A stretch of 64,000 bases of DNA from Paracoccaceae bacterium (lineage in GTDB: Bacteria; Pseudomonadota; Alphaproteobacteria; Rhodobacterales; Rhodobacteraceae). Positions 27,480 to 36,639 of the stretch are shown in pieces. Both the position numbers and the translations under genes were made by a program. The stretch covers positions 282,801 through 346,800 of the forward strand of contig QWDA01000004.1 in the NCBI GenBank assembly GCA_003605175.1. Direction: 5' to 3'. The notes below the pieces were generated by a model that was given only the letters and a program-made list of their open reading frames with translations, was not told where the DNA came from and made no database searches. Each line of letters begins with the position of its first letter. Position 1 is the stretch's first letter.

Positions 27480-28009
27480 GCATCGGGTTCATCCGCCCGG
27501 AACTCCGCGAGCAGCTCTTCCGCTGGCGCGAGGCGCTTGTGGGGCTTGCCGTGATCCTCTTGGGGATCTGGTGGGCGAAGGGGGCGTTCGGGTTCCACCT
27601 CTGGCTCGGGATCGGGATGATCGTCTTGGGCGGGGTTATCGCCTGGGAAGGGCTGCGCCGGGCGCGGTTCCGGCCGGGGAGCGGAGGCGCGGGAGTTGTC
27701 GAGGTGGACGAGCGGCAGGTCACCTATTTCGGCCCGGAGGCCGGCGGATCGGTGTCGTTGGACGCGCTGGTGCGGGTGACGATCCTGACCACCGACGACG
27801 GCCCCGTGCAGGATGACGTGCATTGGATCTTCGAGGAGGAAGGCGGGGCCACGCTGATGATCCCGGCGGCGGCCGCCGGCGCCGAGCAGCTTTTCGATGC
27901 GCTGGCGGTGCTGCCGGGGGCGAACTACCAGGCGGTGCTGACGGCCATGGGCTCCGCCGTGCGCGAGCGGCATCTGGTCTGGGAGAAGGAGCACAGAAGG
28001 CTGCATTGA
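27476..28009 (+). CDS. Hypothetical membrane protein (PH-like domain)
   Basis: 177 residues, ATGA-coupled to the previous gene. Two adjacent N-terminal helices (about 20-36 and 40-58; LVGLAVILLGIWWAKG, LWLGIGMIVLGGVIAW) are followed by a ~110-residue cytosolic beta-rich part (VVEVDERQVTYFGPEAGG, LVRVTILTTDDGP, HWIFEEEGGATLMIPA), reminiscent of bacterial PH-like domains. Function unknown. It precedes gshA by 61 bases. Confidence 0.8.
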   Translation: MSIGFIRPELREQLFRWREALVGLAVILLGIWWAKGAFGFHLWLGIGMIVLGGVIAWEGLRRARFRPGSGGAGVVEVDERQVTYFGPEAGGSVSLDALVRVTILTTDDGPVQDDVHWIFEEEGGATLMIPAAAAGAEQLFDALAVLPGANYQAVLTAMGSAVRERHLVWEKEHRRLH

Positions 28010-28070
28010 CTTGCCCGCGTTTTGCAGACACCTCTGACCCTTCAGGCGAGGCGGCCGCGGGAGAGCCCAC

Positions 28071-29441
28071 ATGTCGATACCCCAGTCCGGCGGCGGGCCG
28101 ATCGAGCGGCCCGAGCAGTTGGCCGAATATCTCGCCGAGGGCTGCAAGCCCAGGGAAGACTGGCGGATCGGCACCGAGCACGAGAAGTTCGGCTATTGCA
28201 AGGACACGCTGAAGCCGCTGCCCTATGACGGGCCGCGTTCGATCCGGGCGATGCTCGAGGGGCTGCGGGACCGCTATGGCTGGGCGCCGGTCGAGGAGGC
28301 CGGAAGCATCATCGGGCTCGTGAAGGACGGCGCCAATGTCTCGCTGGAGCCGGGCGGGCAGCTCGAACTCTCGGGTGCGCCCCTGGAGACGATCCACGAG
28401 ACCTGCGACGAGGTGAACGAGCATCTGCGCGAGGTGCAATCGGTCGCCGACGAGATCGGCGCGCGGTTCATCGGGCTCGGCGCGGCGCCGCATTGGCGGC
28501 ACGAGGACATGCCGGTGATGCCCAAGGGGCGCTATCGGCTGATGACCGATTACATGGGGCGCGTGGGCACTCATGGCACCCAGATGATGTATCGGACCTG
28601 CACGGTTCAGGTGAATCTCGACTTCGCCACCGAAGCCGACATGGTGCAGAAGCTGCGCGTGGCGCTGGCTCTGCAGCCGGTGGCGACGGCGCTGTTCGCG
28701 AATTCGCCGTTCTTCGAGGGCAAGCTCAACGGTCACAAGTCCTGGCGCTCGCGGATCTGGCGGGATCTCGACGGGGCGCGGACGGGGATGCTGCCCTTCG
28801 TGTTCGAGGAGGGGTTCGGCTTCGAGCGCTATGTGGATTACGCGCTCGATGTGCCGATGTATTTCGTCTATCGCGACGGGAAGTATATCGACGCGCTGGG
28901 CCAGTCGTTCCGCGATTTCCTGGCCGGGAAGCTGCCGGCGCTGCCGGGCGAGGTGCCGACGCTGTCGGATTGGGCGGATCATCTGACGACGATCTTTCCC
29001 GAGGCAAGATTGAAGAAATTCATAGAGATGCGCGGTGCCGACGGCGGGCCGTGGCGGCGGCTCTGTGCGCTGCCGGCGTTCTGGGTCGGGCTCACCTATG
29101 ACGCGGGGGCGCTCGACGCGGCCTGGGATCTGGCGAAGGGGCTGGATGCGGAAACGCGGGAAGGATTGCGGATGGCGGCTTCGGTGTCTGGGCTGCAGGG
29201 CGAGGAGAAAGGCGTGAAGATTCATGACCTTGCGCGGGAGGCCGTGGCCATCGCCGAGGCCGGGCTCAAGGCGCGGGCGCGGCCTGGCGCGGGCGGGCTG
29301 GTGCCCGACGAAACCCATTTTCTCAATGCCCTGCAGGAAAGCGTCGAGACCGGGCAGGTGCCGGCGGACGAGCTGATCTCGCATTTCGAGAGCGACTGGG
29401 GCGGCGATGTCACCCGGGTTTTCGGGGCCTACAGCTACTAG
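28071..29441 (+). CDS. gshA: Glutamate-cysteine ligase (plant-type, GCS2)
   Basis: 456 residues. WRIGTEHEKFGY, the Gly-rich SLEPGGQLELSGAPLETIHETCDE segment, MGRVGTHGTQMMYRTCTVQVNLDF and SWRSRIWRDLDGARTGMLPF are characteristic of the alphaproteobacterial/plant gamma-glutamylcysteine synthetase family. It makes gamma-glutamylcysteine, the first step of glutathione synthesis. GGGAG lies ahead of the ATG. gshB is not in the window. Convergent with yaaA across a 70-base spacer carrying short repeats. Confidence 0.95.
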   Translation: MSIPQSGGGPIERPEQLAEYLAEGCKPREDWRIGTEHEKFGYCKDTLKPLPYDGPRSIRAMLEGLRDRYGWAPVEEAGSIIGLVKDGANVSLEPGGQLELSGAPLETIHETCDEVNEHLREVQSVADEIGARFIGLGAAPHWRHEDMPVMPKGRYRLMTDYMGRVGTHGTQMMYRTCTVQVNLDFATEADMVQKLRVALALQPVATALFANSPFFEGKLNGHKSWRSRIWRDLDGARTGMLPFVFEEGFGFERYVDYALDVPMYFVYRDGKYIDALGQSFRDFLAGKLPALPGEVPTLSDWADHLTTIFPEARLKKFIEMRGADGGPWRRLCALPAFWVGLTYDAGALDAAWDLAKGLDAETREGLRMAASVSGLQGEEKGVKIHDLAREAVAIAEAGLKARARPGAGGLVPDETHFLNALQESVETGQVPADELISHFESDWGGDVTRVFGAYSY

Positions 29442-29466
29442 GCAGGGCGCCGAATCCGGGGCGCAC

Positions 29467-29499
29467 AACCTGTACACAGCCCGTACACAACCTGTACAC
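29467..29499. repeat. Three tandem 11-bp repeats containing GTACAC
   Basis: AACCTGTACAC, AGCCCGTACAC, AACCTGTACAC follow one another exactly (29467-29477, 29478-29488, 29489-29499) in the spacer between the convergent gshA and yaaA genes. Copies 1 and 3 are identical and contain the palindrome TGTACA. The array is too short for a CRISPR and lacks hairpin potential for a terminator; it may be a protein-binding iteron or chance. Confidence 0.6.
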
Positions 29500-29511
29500 C
29501 GGCCGACGCGC

Positions 29512-30300
29512 TCAGGCGGCTTCGGCGTGGGTCGCTGGCTGCGGGCGGAGGAAGACCGGGCGGTTCTCTTCGGAGCGGGACGGGTCGAGCCGGTAGCCGC
29601 CGAGATCGAAATCGGCGAGGCCCGACGGGTCGGTCAGGCGGCGCTCGATCGCGAAGCGCGCCATCGCGCCGCGGGCCTTCTTGGCGAAGATGCCGATCGT
29701 GCGGGCGGTGCCGTCCTTCTCGTCGAGAAAGACCGGGGTGACCACGCGGAGACCGTGCGCGTCGCTTGAGACCGCGGCGAAATATTCCTGGCTCGCGCAG
29801 TTCAGGAGCCATGAGGTGCCGAGCGCCTCGGCTTCCTCGGCCAGCCGCCGGGCCAGACGGTCGCCCCAATAGGCATAGAGCGTCTTGCCCTTCGGGTTGG
29901 CGAAGCGGGTGCCCATCTCGAGCCGGTAGGGCTGGATCGCGTCGAGCGGGCGGAGGAGCCCGTAGAGGCCCGAGAGGATCCGCAGCCGTTCCTGCGCGAA
30001 GCGGAGCGCGTCGGGGTCGAGCGTGGCGGCGTCGAGCCCGAGATAGGTGTCGCCCGCGAAGGCGAAACCGGCGGCGCGGGTGGATTCGGGCGCAGGACTC
30101 TCTTCGAAGATCTGGAAGCGTTCGTGGTTCAGCGCCGCGAGCGCGTCGGAGAGGCCCATCAGGCGCTTGAGTTCGCCCGGCGGCAGGGTGCGGGCGAGCG
30201 CGGCGAGGCGGTTGGCGTCGGCGGCGAAGCCGGGCTCGGTGGACGCGGGGCGGGTGCCGTCCCAGTCGAGCCGTTTGGCGGGCGAGATCACGATCAGCAT
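29512..30300 (-). CDS. yaaA: Peroxide stress protein YaaA
   Basis: 262 residues, full-length YaaA/DUF328. ISPAKRLDW at the N-terminus, GDTYLGLDA, LYGLLRPLDAIQPYRLEMGTR, YWGDRL and the C-terminal KKARGAMARFAI are family signatures. In E. coli it lowers free iron and DNA damage under hydrogen peroxide and has a DNA-binding fold. It lies 11 bases downstream of recQ, so the two are likely co-transcribed. Confidence 0.95.
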   Translation of the reverse strand: MLIVISPAKRLDWDGTRPASTEPGFAADANRLAALARTLPPGELKRLMGLSDALAALNHERFQIFEESPAPESTRAAGFAFAGDTYLGLDAATLDPDALRFAQERLRILSGLYGLLRPLDAIQPYRLEMGTRFANPKGKTLYAYWGDRLARRLAEEAEALGTSWLLNCASQEYFAAVSSDAHGLRVVTPVFLDEKDGTARTIGIFAKKARGAMARFAIERRLTDPSGLADFDLGGYRLDPSRSEENRPVFLRPQPATHAEAA

Positions 30301-30311
30301 TTGTACCCCCG

Positions 30312-32348
30312 TCAGGCCTCGCGCAGCACGGCGAGGAAGGCGTCGCCGAACCGGTCGGCCCGGCGTTCGCCGAGGAGGCGGGTGAGCGTGGCGGGGTCTG
30401 TGGGACGGAGCGCGGCGATGCGGGCGAGGAGCGCGGCGGGGCAGTCGAGCGGCTTGGCGGCGCCGTCGGAGCCGCGCACGAGGCCGGCCTGCACTTGCGC
30501 CAGCCGGTCGTAGAGCGTGGCGCCGGTCTGCCCGGCGAGCTTGCGGCGGGCGGGATGGACCGGGCCCGCGTCCTCGCCGGTGATGACGGCGAGGAAATCG
30601 GCGCCGTAGCGTTCGAGCTTCTTCGCGCCCACGCCGGTGATGCCCGCCATGGCGTCGAGCGTGTCGGGGCGGCGCTCGGCCATCTCGATCAGGGTGCGGT
30701 CGGGGAAGATCACGTAAGCCGGGACCTTCTGCGCCTCGGCGAGGGTCCGGCGCTTCGCCTTCAGGGCGGAGAGGAGCGGGGCGTCTTCCTCGGCGACGAG
30801 CGCACGAGGCGCGGGGCGGGTGTCGCGCTGGACCGCGTCGCGGCGCAGCGTGATCGTCTCTTCGCCGCGCAGGATCGGGCGCGCGGCCTCAGTCATGCGG
30901 AGCGCGCCGTGGCGGGCCGGGTCGGGGCGGACGAGATCGTAGGCCATCATCTGCCGCAACACGCCCTGCCAGGCGGAGCGGGCGAGATCGGCGCCGGCGC
31001 CGAAGGTGGGCAGGCGGTCATGGCCGTTCTGGCGCACCTTGTCGGTCATCTGGCCGAGCACCACGTCGATCACATGGCCCGCGCCGAACCGTTCGCCGGT
31101 GCGCAGGATCGCCGAGAGCGCCTTTTGCACCGGGACAGTGCCGTCGAACAGCTCGGGCGGCTTCTCGCAGAGATCGCAGGCGCCGCAGTTTTCCTTCGTT
31201 TCGCCGAAGTAGCCCAGCAGCACGGTGCGGCGGCAGCCGCGCGCCTCGGCGAGGCCAAGAAGTGCGTTGAGCCGGCCGTGATCGGCCATCTTCCTTGCGT
31301 CGGGCGCGGGGCTTTCGTCGATCTGGCTGCGGCGGAAGCGGATGTCGTCGGCGCCGTATAGGGTGAGGGTTTCGGCGGGCGCCCCGTCGCGGCCCGCGCG
31401 GCCGATCTCTTGGTAGTAGCCCTCGATGGATTTCGGCAGGTCGGCATGGGCGACCCAGCGGATATCGGGTTTGTCGACCCCCATGCCGAAGGCGACGGTG
31501 CCGACCACGATCAGCCCGTCCTCGGTGGCGAAGCGTTCCTCGACCGCGCGGCGCTGGGCGGGTTCCATGCCGCCGTGATAGGCGGCCGCCGCGTGGCCCT
31601 CTGCCACCAACGCCTGGGCGAGGCTCTCGGTTTTCGCGCGGGTGCCGCAATAGACGATGCCCGAGAGGCCGCGCCGTGCGGCGGCGTAGGCCAGGATCTG
31701 CTGGCGCGGGGTTTTCTTTGGCTGGAAGGCGAGCGAGAGGTTCGGCCGGTCGAAGCCGCGCAGGAAGGTCTCGGGCGCGGCGCCGTCGAACAGGCGGGTG
31801 ACGATCTCCTCGCGGGTTTCGGCGTCGGCGGTGGCGGTGAAGGCGGCGAGCGGCACGCCGAGCGCGCGGCGCAGGTCGCCGATGCGCAGGTAGTCGGGGC
31901 GGAAGTCATGGCCCCACTGGCTGACGCAATGCGCCTCGTCGACGGCGATGAGCGTGGTGCCGATGCGTTTGAGGAACCCGGCGGTGCCGGTCGAGGCGAG
32001 CCGTTCGGGCGCCATGTAGAGGAGCTTGAGCGTGCCGTCGCGCAGCGCGGCCTGCACCTCCTCGGTCTCCTCCTCGGTATTGCCCGAGGTGAGCGCGCCC
32101 GCGGCGACGCCGGCAGATTTGAGCGCGCGGACCTGATCGCGCATCAGCGCGATCAGCGGCGAGATGACGAGGGTCAGGCCGTCGCGGCAGAGCGCGGGAA
32201 GCTGGAAGCAGAGCGACTTGCCGCCGCCGGTGGGCATGATCGCGAGCGTGTTGCGGCCCGCCGTGACCGCATCGACGATTTCTTCCTGGCCGGGGCGGAA
32301 GGCGTCGAATCCGAAAACGGAGGAAAGAAGCGCGCGGGGCTCCGGCAT
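30312..32348 (-). CDS. recQ: ATP-dependent DNA helicase RecQ
   Basis: 678 residues with the complete RecQ architecture: Walker A MPTGGGKSLCFQLPA near residue 40, DEAH box VDEAHCVSQWGHDFRPDYL, helicase motifs IV-VI (GRAGRDG), an RQC zinc site (Cys in CRRTVLLGYFGE, ENCGACDLC), a winged helix and a C-terminal HRDC domain (FPDRTLIEMAERRP ... LERYG). It unwinds recombination and replication intermediates. Probably the first gene of a recQ-yaaA unit. Confidence 0.97.
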   Translation of the reverse strand: MPEPRALLSSVFGFDAFRPGQEEIVDAVTAGRNTLAIMPTGGGKSLCFQLPALCRDGLTLVISPLIALMRDQVRALKSAGVAAGALTSGNTEEETEEVQAALRDGTLKLLYMAPERLASTGTAGFLKRIGTTLIAVDEAHCVSQWGHDFRPDYLRIGDLRRALGVPLAAFTATADAETREEIVTRLFDGAAPETFLRGFDRPNLSLAFQPKKTPRQQILAYAAARRGLSGIVYCGTRAKTESLAQALVAEGHAAAAYHGGMEPAQRRAVEERFATEDGLIVVGTVAFGMGVDKPDIRWVAHADLPKSIEGYYQEIGRAGRDGAPAETLTLYGADDIRFRRSQIDESPAPDARKMADHGRLNALLGLAEARGCRRTVLLGYFGETKENCGACDLCEKPPELFDGTVPVQKALSAILRTGERFGAGHVIDVVLGQMTDKVRQNGHDRLPTFGAGADLARSAWQGVLRQMMAYDLVRPDPARHGALRMTEAARPILRGEETITLRRDAVQRDTRPAPRALVAEEDAPLLSALKAKRRTLAEAQKVPAYVIFPDRTLIEMAERRPDTLDAMAGITGVGAKKLERYGADFLAVITGEDAGPVHPARRKLAGQTGATLYDRLAQVQAGLVRGSDGAAKPLDCPAALLARIAALRPTDPATLTRLLGERRADRFGDAFLAVLREA

Positions 32349-32433
32349 GGGCCTGTCGGTTGGGTGCTCTTGTTGGCGCGGACCCTGCCAGATGAAGGCC
32401 GGGTGAACAAGCGGAGGATCGCCGCGGGTGCGG

Positions 32434-32706
32434 CTAGAATTCCAGGAGTATCCTCTGGAGGATCACGATCAGGATGATGAGCACCATTGGGGCGAAGTCC
32501 AACCCACCGGTGGGCGGGAGCCAGCGGCGGATCGGGCGGTAGATCGGCTCCAAGAGCTGGCTGAGGCCGCTCCACACTTGCGCGACGAAGGGTTGCCGCA
32601 GGTTCAGGATCTGGAAGGAGATCAGGATGCTGAAGATGACGTGTATGAAGACAACGTAGACCGCCGCTTGCAGGATTATCCGGAGGATGTCGGCAATCAG
32701 ATGCAT
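32434..32706 (-). CDS. YggT family membrane protein
   Basis: 90 residues with two hydrophobic segments (about 8-28 and 72-88) separated by the conserved amphipathic piece LLEPIYRPIRRWLPPTGGLDFAP, hallmark of YggT. The family is implicated in osmotic tolerance and, in some bacteria, cell-division-linked membrane organisation. It lies 85 bases upstream of recQ on the same strand. Confidence 0.9.
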   Translation of the reverse strand: MHLIADILRIILQAAVYVVFIHVIFSILISFQILNLRQPFVAQVWSGLSQLLEPIYRPIRRWLPPTGGLDFAPMVLIILIVILQRILLEF

Positions 32707-32821
32707 GGCTGTATTGTCCCTTCCAGTTTCCGTTCCACCTAAGCGCCCATCGGCCCCGGTGCAAGAAGTTGCGTCGGGTCATGCTTGACCGGCGCGGAAG
32801 GGGGCGGCAGGGACATCTGCG

Positions 32822-33355
32822 ATGTATCCCTATCTGCGCCTTGCCAAGGAAGCTCTGAAGAACCGCGCCGCGCCGCCGCTCGCGGTGGGCGAGATCCATC
32901 GCTCGACGCATCTGTGCTGGCCCTGGGACATCGACATGTGGCTCGAGCTCAACAACGGGCGCACGCTGACCCTGTTCGACCTGGGCCGGATGGCGATGTT
33001 CCAGCGCTCGGGTTTCATCAGGGCGGTGCGGCGGAACGGGTGGGCCGGCACCGTTGCGGGCGCCTCGGTGCGCTGGCGGCAGCGGATCCGGGCCTTCGAG
33101 CGGATCGAGATGCGAACGCGCCTGATCGGCTGGGATGCGCGGTTCTTCTATTCCGAGCAGTCGCTCTGGCGCGGCGAGACCTGCTGCTCGCATGCGCTCC
33201 TCAGGCTGGCGGTGACGGGAACGGGCGGGATCGTGCCGCCGGCCGAGGTTGCCACGGAGCTGGGGTATGCGCCCGAGAGCCCCGCGCTGCCGGGCTGGAT
33301 CGCCGCCTGGGCCGAGGCCGATGCCGGGCGGCCCTGGCCGCCGATGGCGGATTAG
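32822..33355 (+). CDS. Thioesterase-family (hotdog fold) protein
   Basis: 177 residues of the 4HBT/THEM6-like hotdog group: WPWDIDMWLELNNGRTLTLFDLGR is the substrate-binding helix region (DIDxxxELNN), followed by SVRWRQRIRAFERIEMRTRLIGWDARFFYSEQ. Likely acyl-CoA thioesterase; substrate unknown. Divergent from yggT. No membrane segment. Confidence 0.85.
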   Translation: MYPYLRLAKEALKNRAAPPLAVGEIHRSTHLCWPWDIDMWLELNNGRTLTLFDLGRMAMFQRSGFIRAVRRNGWAGTVAGASVRWRQRIRAFERIEMRTRLIGWDARFFYSEQSLWRGETCCSHALLRLAVTGTGGIVPPAEVATELGYAPESPALPGWIAAWAEADAGRPWPPMAD

Positions 33356-33478
33356 GGTGCTTTGCCGCCTCGCGCCGGCGGCACTCACCCCCAGGATCTT
33401 CCCGACCCGCCACTCACCATTGCGCCCGGGCGCGGATCCGGGTTTGGTCGCGGCAGGCGATCAACCGGGAGACGGGCC

Positions 33479-34810
33479 GTGCCGACACCGCGACAGCGCC
33501 TCTGGGGCTGGTTCTTCTTCGACTGGGCCAGCCAGCCCTACAACACCCTGCTTCTCACCTTCGTCTTCGCGCCCTATATCGCCGGTCTGATGGGCGACGG
33601 CACCCGTGCGCAGGCGGTCTGGGGCTTCGGCGTCGCCGCGGCCGGGGTCGCGATCGCCATCACCGCGCCGCTTCTCGGCGCCGTCGCCGATGCCCATGGG
33701 CGGCGCCTGCCCTGGATCTGGGGCTTCTCGGCGCTCTATGTCGCCGGTGCCGCCGGGCTCTGGTTCGCCGCGCCCGGAGAACTCCGCCTCTTTCCGGTGC
33801 TGGCGAGTTTCGCGCTGGGGCTGATCGGCATGGAATTCGCCACGATCTTCACCAATGCGATGCTGCCGGAACTGGGCACGCGCGAGGAGATCGGGCGGAT
33901 CTCGGGCTCGGGCTGGGCCTTCGGCTATCTGGGCGGCCTCCTCGCCCTCGTCCTGATGCTGGGCCTTTTCGCCGAGAATGCCGAGACCGGCCGCACCATC
34001 GCCGGGCTCGCGCCGCCTTTCGGGCTCGACTCGGCGGCGCGCGAGGGGACCCGCTTCGTCGGGCCGCTGACCGCGCTCTGGTACGCTGTCTTCATGCTGC
34101 CTTTCTTCCTCTTCGTACGCGAGGCGAAGCGCCCGAGACCCGGCGCCGCCGCGGTGCGTGCGGGTCTTCGGCAACTGGGCCGGACCATCGGCGCCCTGCC
34201 GGAGCGGCCGAGCCTGGCGGCTTATCTGGGCGCCTCGATGCTGTACCGCGACGCGCTGAACGGGATCTACGCCTTCGGCGGGATCTATGCGGCGGGCGTG
34301 CTTGGCTGGAGCGTGACCGATACCGGGGTATTCGGGATCCTCGCCATCATCGCCGGGGCGGTCTTCGCCTGGGCCGGAGGGCGGGCGGATTCGGCACTGG
34401 GGCCGAAGCCGGTGGTCGTGTCCTGTGTTTGCGTGCTGACCCTGGTCGCGGTCTTCATCGTCTTCGTCTCCCGTGAGTCGGTGCTGGGCCTTGCCGTGGC
34501 GCCGGGATCGCGGTTGCCCGACATCGCATTCTACGCCGCGGGCGCGGTGATCGGCGCGGCGGGTGGCGCGCTGCAATCGGCGAGCCGGACGCTGATGGTG
34601 CATCAGGCGGATCCCGCGCGGATGACCGAGGCGTTCGGGCTTTATGCGCTCTCGGGCAAGGCGACCTCGTTCATTGCGCCGCTCGCCATCGGCATCGTCA
34701 CCGCGGCGACGGGCAGCCAGCAATGGGGCATCACGCCGATCATTCTGCTTTTCGGATCGGGTCTGGTTCTGCTACGCTGGGTGCAACCAGAGGGAGATCG
34801 GGCAGAATGA
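33479..34810 (+). CDS. MFS transporter, UMF1/Atg22 type
   Basis: 443 residues from GTG at 33479, chosen for the GGGAG 10-14 bases upstream and because the first helix motif (FFFDWASQPYNTLLLTF) begins ten residues in. About 12 membrane helices. Similarity in plan to Atg22/UMF1 carriers, some of which export amino acids; substrate unknown. ATGA overlap with mepA downstream suggests an operon of carrier, murein endopeptidase and secreted esterase-like protein. Confidence 0.88.
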   Translation: MPTPRQRLWGWFFFDWASQPYNTLLLTFVFAPYIAGLMGDGTRAQAVWGFGVAAAGVAIAITAPLLGAVADAHGRRLPWIWGFSALYVAGAAGLWFAAPGELRLFPVLASFALGLIGMEFATIFTNAMLPELGTREEIGRISGSGWAFGYLGGLLALVLMLGLFAENAETGRTIAGLAPPFGLDSAAREGTRFVGPLTALWYAVFMLPFFLFVREAKRPRPGAAAVRAGLRQLGRTIGALPERPSLAAYLGASMLYRDALNGIYAFGGIYAAGVLGWSVTDTGVFGILAIIAGAVFAWAGGRADSALGPKPVVVSCVCVLTLVAVFIVFVSRESVLGLAVAPGSRLPDIAFYAAGAVIGAAGGALQSASRTLMVHQADPARMTEAFGLYALSGKATSFIAPLAIGIVTAATGSQQWGITPIILLFGSGLVLLRWVQPEGDRAE

Positions 34811-35694
34811 TCCTCCGAACAGCAATGAGATGCGCCGCCCTGGCGGCAGGATTGGCCGTTGCGCTGGCTTCCGCGGGGCCGGTGGCGGCGGAGGATCCCT
34901 TGGCCAAGGAGCTTTTCGGCGCGGCCAAGACGCCGTCGCGGCACAAGCCGGCACCCTTCGGGAGCTATGCCAAGGGCTGCATGGCGGGGGCGGTGCAACT
35001 GCCCGAAACCGGGCCGACCTGGCAGGCGATGCGGCTTTCGCGGAACCGGAACTGGGGCCAGCCCCAGATGATCGCCTTCCTCGAGCGGCTGTCGCAGAAG
35101 GCGGCGCAGCTTCCCGGCTGGAACGGGATCTACGTGGGCGACATGTCGCAGCCCAGGGGCGGGCCGATGCTGACCGGGCATGCCTCGCACCAGATCGGGC
35201 TGGACGCCGATATCTGGCTCCGGCGGGCCGACGATCTGCGTCTGTCGCGGCGCCAGCGCGAGAACATGTCATCGGTCTCGATGCGGCGCGACGGGGGTGC
35301 CTATGTGAACGGCAACTGGACGCCGGCGCATCATGCGTTGCTGAAGGCGGCGGCTTCCGATCCGGCGGTGGCGCGAATCTTCCTGTTTCCCGGGGCCAAG
35401 GTGCAGATGTGCAGGGACGAGAAGGGTAGCCGGGCGTGGCTGAGGAAGATCCGGCCGTGGTGGGGGCATCACTATCATTTCCACGTGCGGCTGGCCTGTC
35501 CGAAGGGCGCGAAGGGCTGTGTCGACCAGGCGCCGCCACCGCCGGGCGACGGCTGCGCCGAGGCGGAGAAATGGGTGTACGACATCCTGCATCCGCGGCC
35601 GCCCGATCCGAACGCGCCGCCGCCGGTGAAGCGGCGGGAATACGTGCTGGCGGATCTGCCGCAGGCCTGTTCCGCCGTGCTGGGCCTGCGCTGA
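34807..35694 (+). CDS. mepA: Penicillin-insensitive murein endopeptidase
   Basis: 295 residues. A signal peptide (cleavage after ASAGPVAA, about residue 28) exports it to the periplasm. Metal-binding motifs of the LAS/MepA fold are intact: HASHQIGLDADIW (HxxxxxxxD) and HHYHFHVRL (HxH). It cleaves D-alanyl-meso-DAP cross-links in peptidoglycan. It contains at least six cysteines in the mature part, consistent with disulfides. The stop overlaps the start region of the next gene. Confidence 0.95.
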   Translation: MILRTAMRCAALAAGLAVALASAGPVAAEDPLAKELFGAAKTPSRHKPAPFGSYAKGCMAGAVQLPETGPTWQAMRLSRNRNWGQPQMIAFLERLSQKAAQLPGWNGIYVGDMSQPRGGPMLTGHASHQIGLDADIWLRRADDLRLSRRQRENMSSVSMRRDGGAYVNGNWTPAHHALLKAAASDPAVARIFLFPGAKVQMCRDEKGSRAWLRKIRPWWGHHYHFHVRLACPKGAKGCVDQAPPPPGDGCAEAEKWVYDILHPRPPDPNAPPPVKRREYVLADLPQACSAVLGLR

Positions 35695-36557
35695 TCCGGG
35701 TTCTCGCCCTTCTTGCCGTGCTCGCGGGGGCCGCGTCGGCGGAGGAGGCGCGGTTCGTCGGCAGCTATGTCTGGACCTATCCGAAGCGCTATTTCGGCGG
35801 CTTGTCGGGGATCGACCTGACGCCGGACGGCCGGAATTTCGTGGTGATCGGCGATGCCGGGCAGCTGATCTTCGGCACGATCCGGCGCGAGGACGGTCGG
35901 ATCGCCGGGCTCGAGTTCGACCAGGTGAAGAGCCTGCACACGCCCGAGGGTGCGCGGGTGAAGGGGCTTGCCGAGTTCGATGCCGAGGGGCTGGCGCTGA
36001 CCGCGGAAGGGCGGATCTACGTCTCTTTCGAGCAGGTGGCGCGGGTCTGGGCCTATGACGACTGGCTGGGCCCGGCGATCCCGATGCCGTCGCATCCGGA
36101 TTTCGCGGCGTTTCCGCCCAATGGCGGGCTCGAGGCGCTGGCGGTGGCGCCGGACGGGACGCTCTACACGCTCCCCGAGCGGGCGGCGTCGGGGCCGGAG
36201 CGGCGCAAGGTCTATCGCTACCGGAACGGCGGCTGGAGCGTGTTCGGCAACATCGAGGTGCCGGGCGAGTTCTGGCCGGTAGGGGCGGATATCGGGCCCG
36301 ACGGGCGCTTTTACCTGCTCGAGCGGCGCTATCTGCCGCTGGTGGGCTTTGCCTCGCGGGTGCGGCGGTTCGTGATCGGGCGGGCGGAGCTCGAGGCGCC
36401 GGAGGTGCTTCTGGAGACGGCGTTCAGGGAGCACGACAACCTTGAGGGCATTGCGGTCTGGCTCGATGAGGCCGGCGCGATCCGGCTGACCATGGTTTCC
36501 GACGACAACCGTTCGCGCTTCCAGAAGACCGAGTTGGTGGACTATGCGCTGCCTTGA
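35691..36557 (+). CDS. Secreted esterase-like-activity-of-phytase family protein
   Basis: About 288 residues. The 5' end is uncertain: the natural signal peptide (LIRVLALLAVLAGAASA) begins with a CTG overlapping the mepA TGA (CTGA); the only nearby alternative, an in-frame GTG ten codons on, would cut the signal peptide in half, and the next ATG upstream lies deep inside mepA. The mature part is a beta-propeller of the phytase-esterase-like family (FGGLSGIDLTPDG, FDAEGLALTAEGRIYVSFEQ, NGGLEALAVAPDG, HDNLEGIAVWLDE). Activity unproven. Confidence 0.8.
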   Translation: MIRVLALLAVLAGAASAEEARFVGSYVWTYPKRYFGGLSGIDLTPDGRNFVVIGDAGQLIFGTIRREDGRIAGLEFDQVKSLHTPEGARVKGLAEFDAEGLALTAEGRIYVSFEQVARVWAYDDWLGPAIPMPSHPDFAAFPPNGGLEALAVAPDGTLYTLPERAASGPERRKVYRYRNGGWSVFGNIEVPGEFWPVGADIGPDGRFYLLERRYLPLVGFASRVRRFVIGRAELEAPEVLLETAFREHDNLEGIAVWLDEAGAIRLTMVSDDNRSRFQKTELVDYALP

Positions 36558-36639
36558 ACCGGTGCCGGAGACGCGGTAGAGCGCGCCCTGCCCGGAACCG
36601 GGCCAAGTCTCCGACCACCTTGTCAAAACGGAACCGAAC

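Noticed and set aside
29467..29499. Mini-CRISPR array
   Set aside because: Units are 11 bp, contiguous and without spacers; no cas genes.
36558..36639. preQ1 riboswitch ahead of yhhQ
   Set aside because: The leader has only a short GCCCG/CGGGC hairpin and none of the conserved preQ1-I or preQ1-II elements could be identified.
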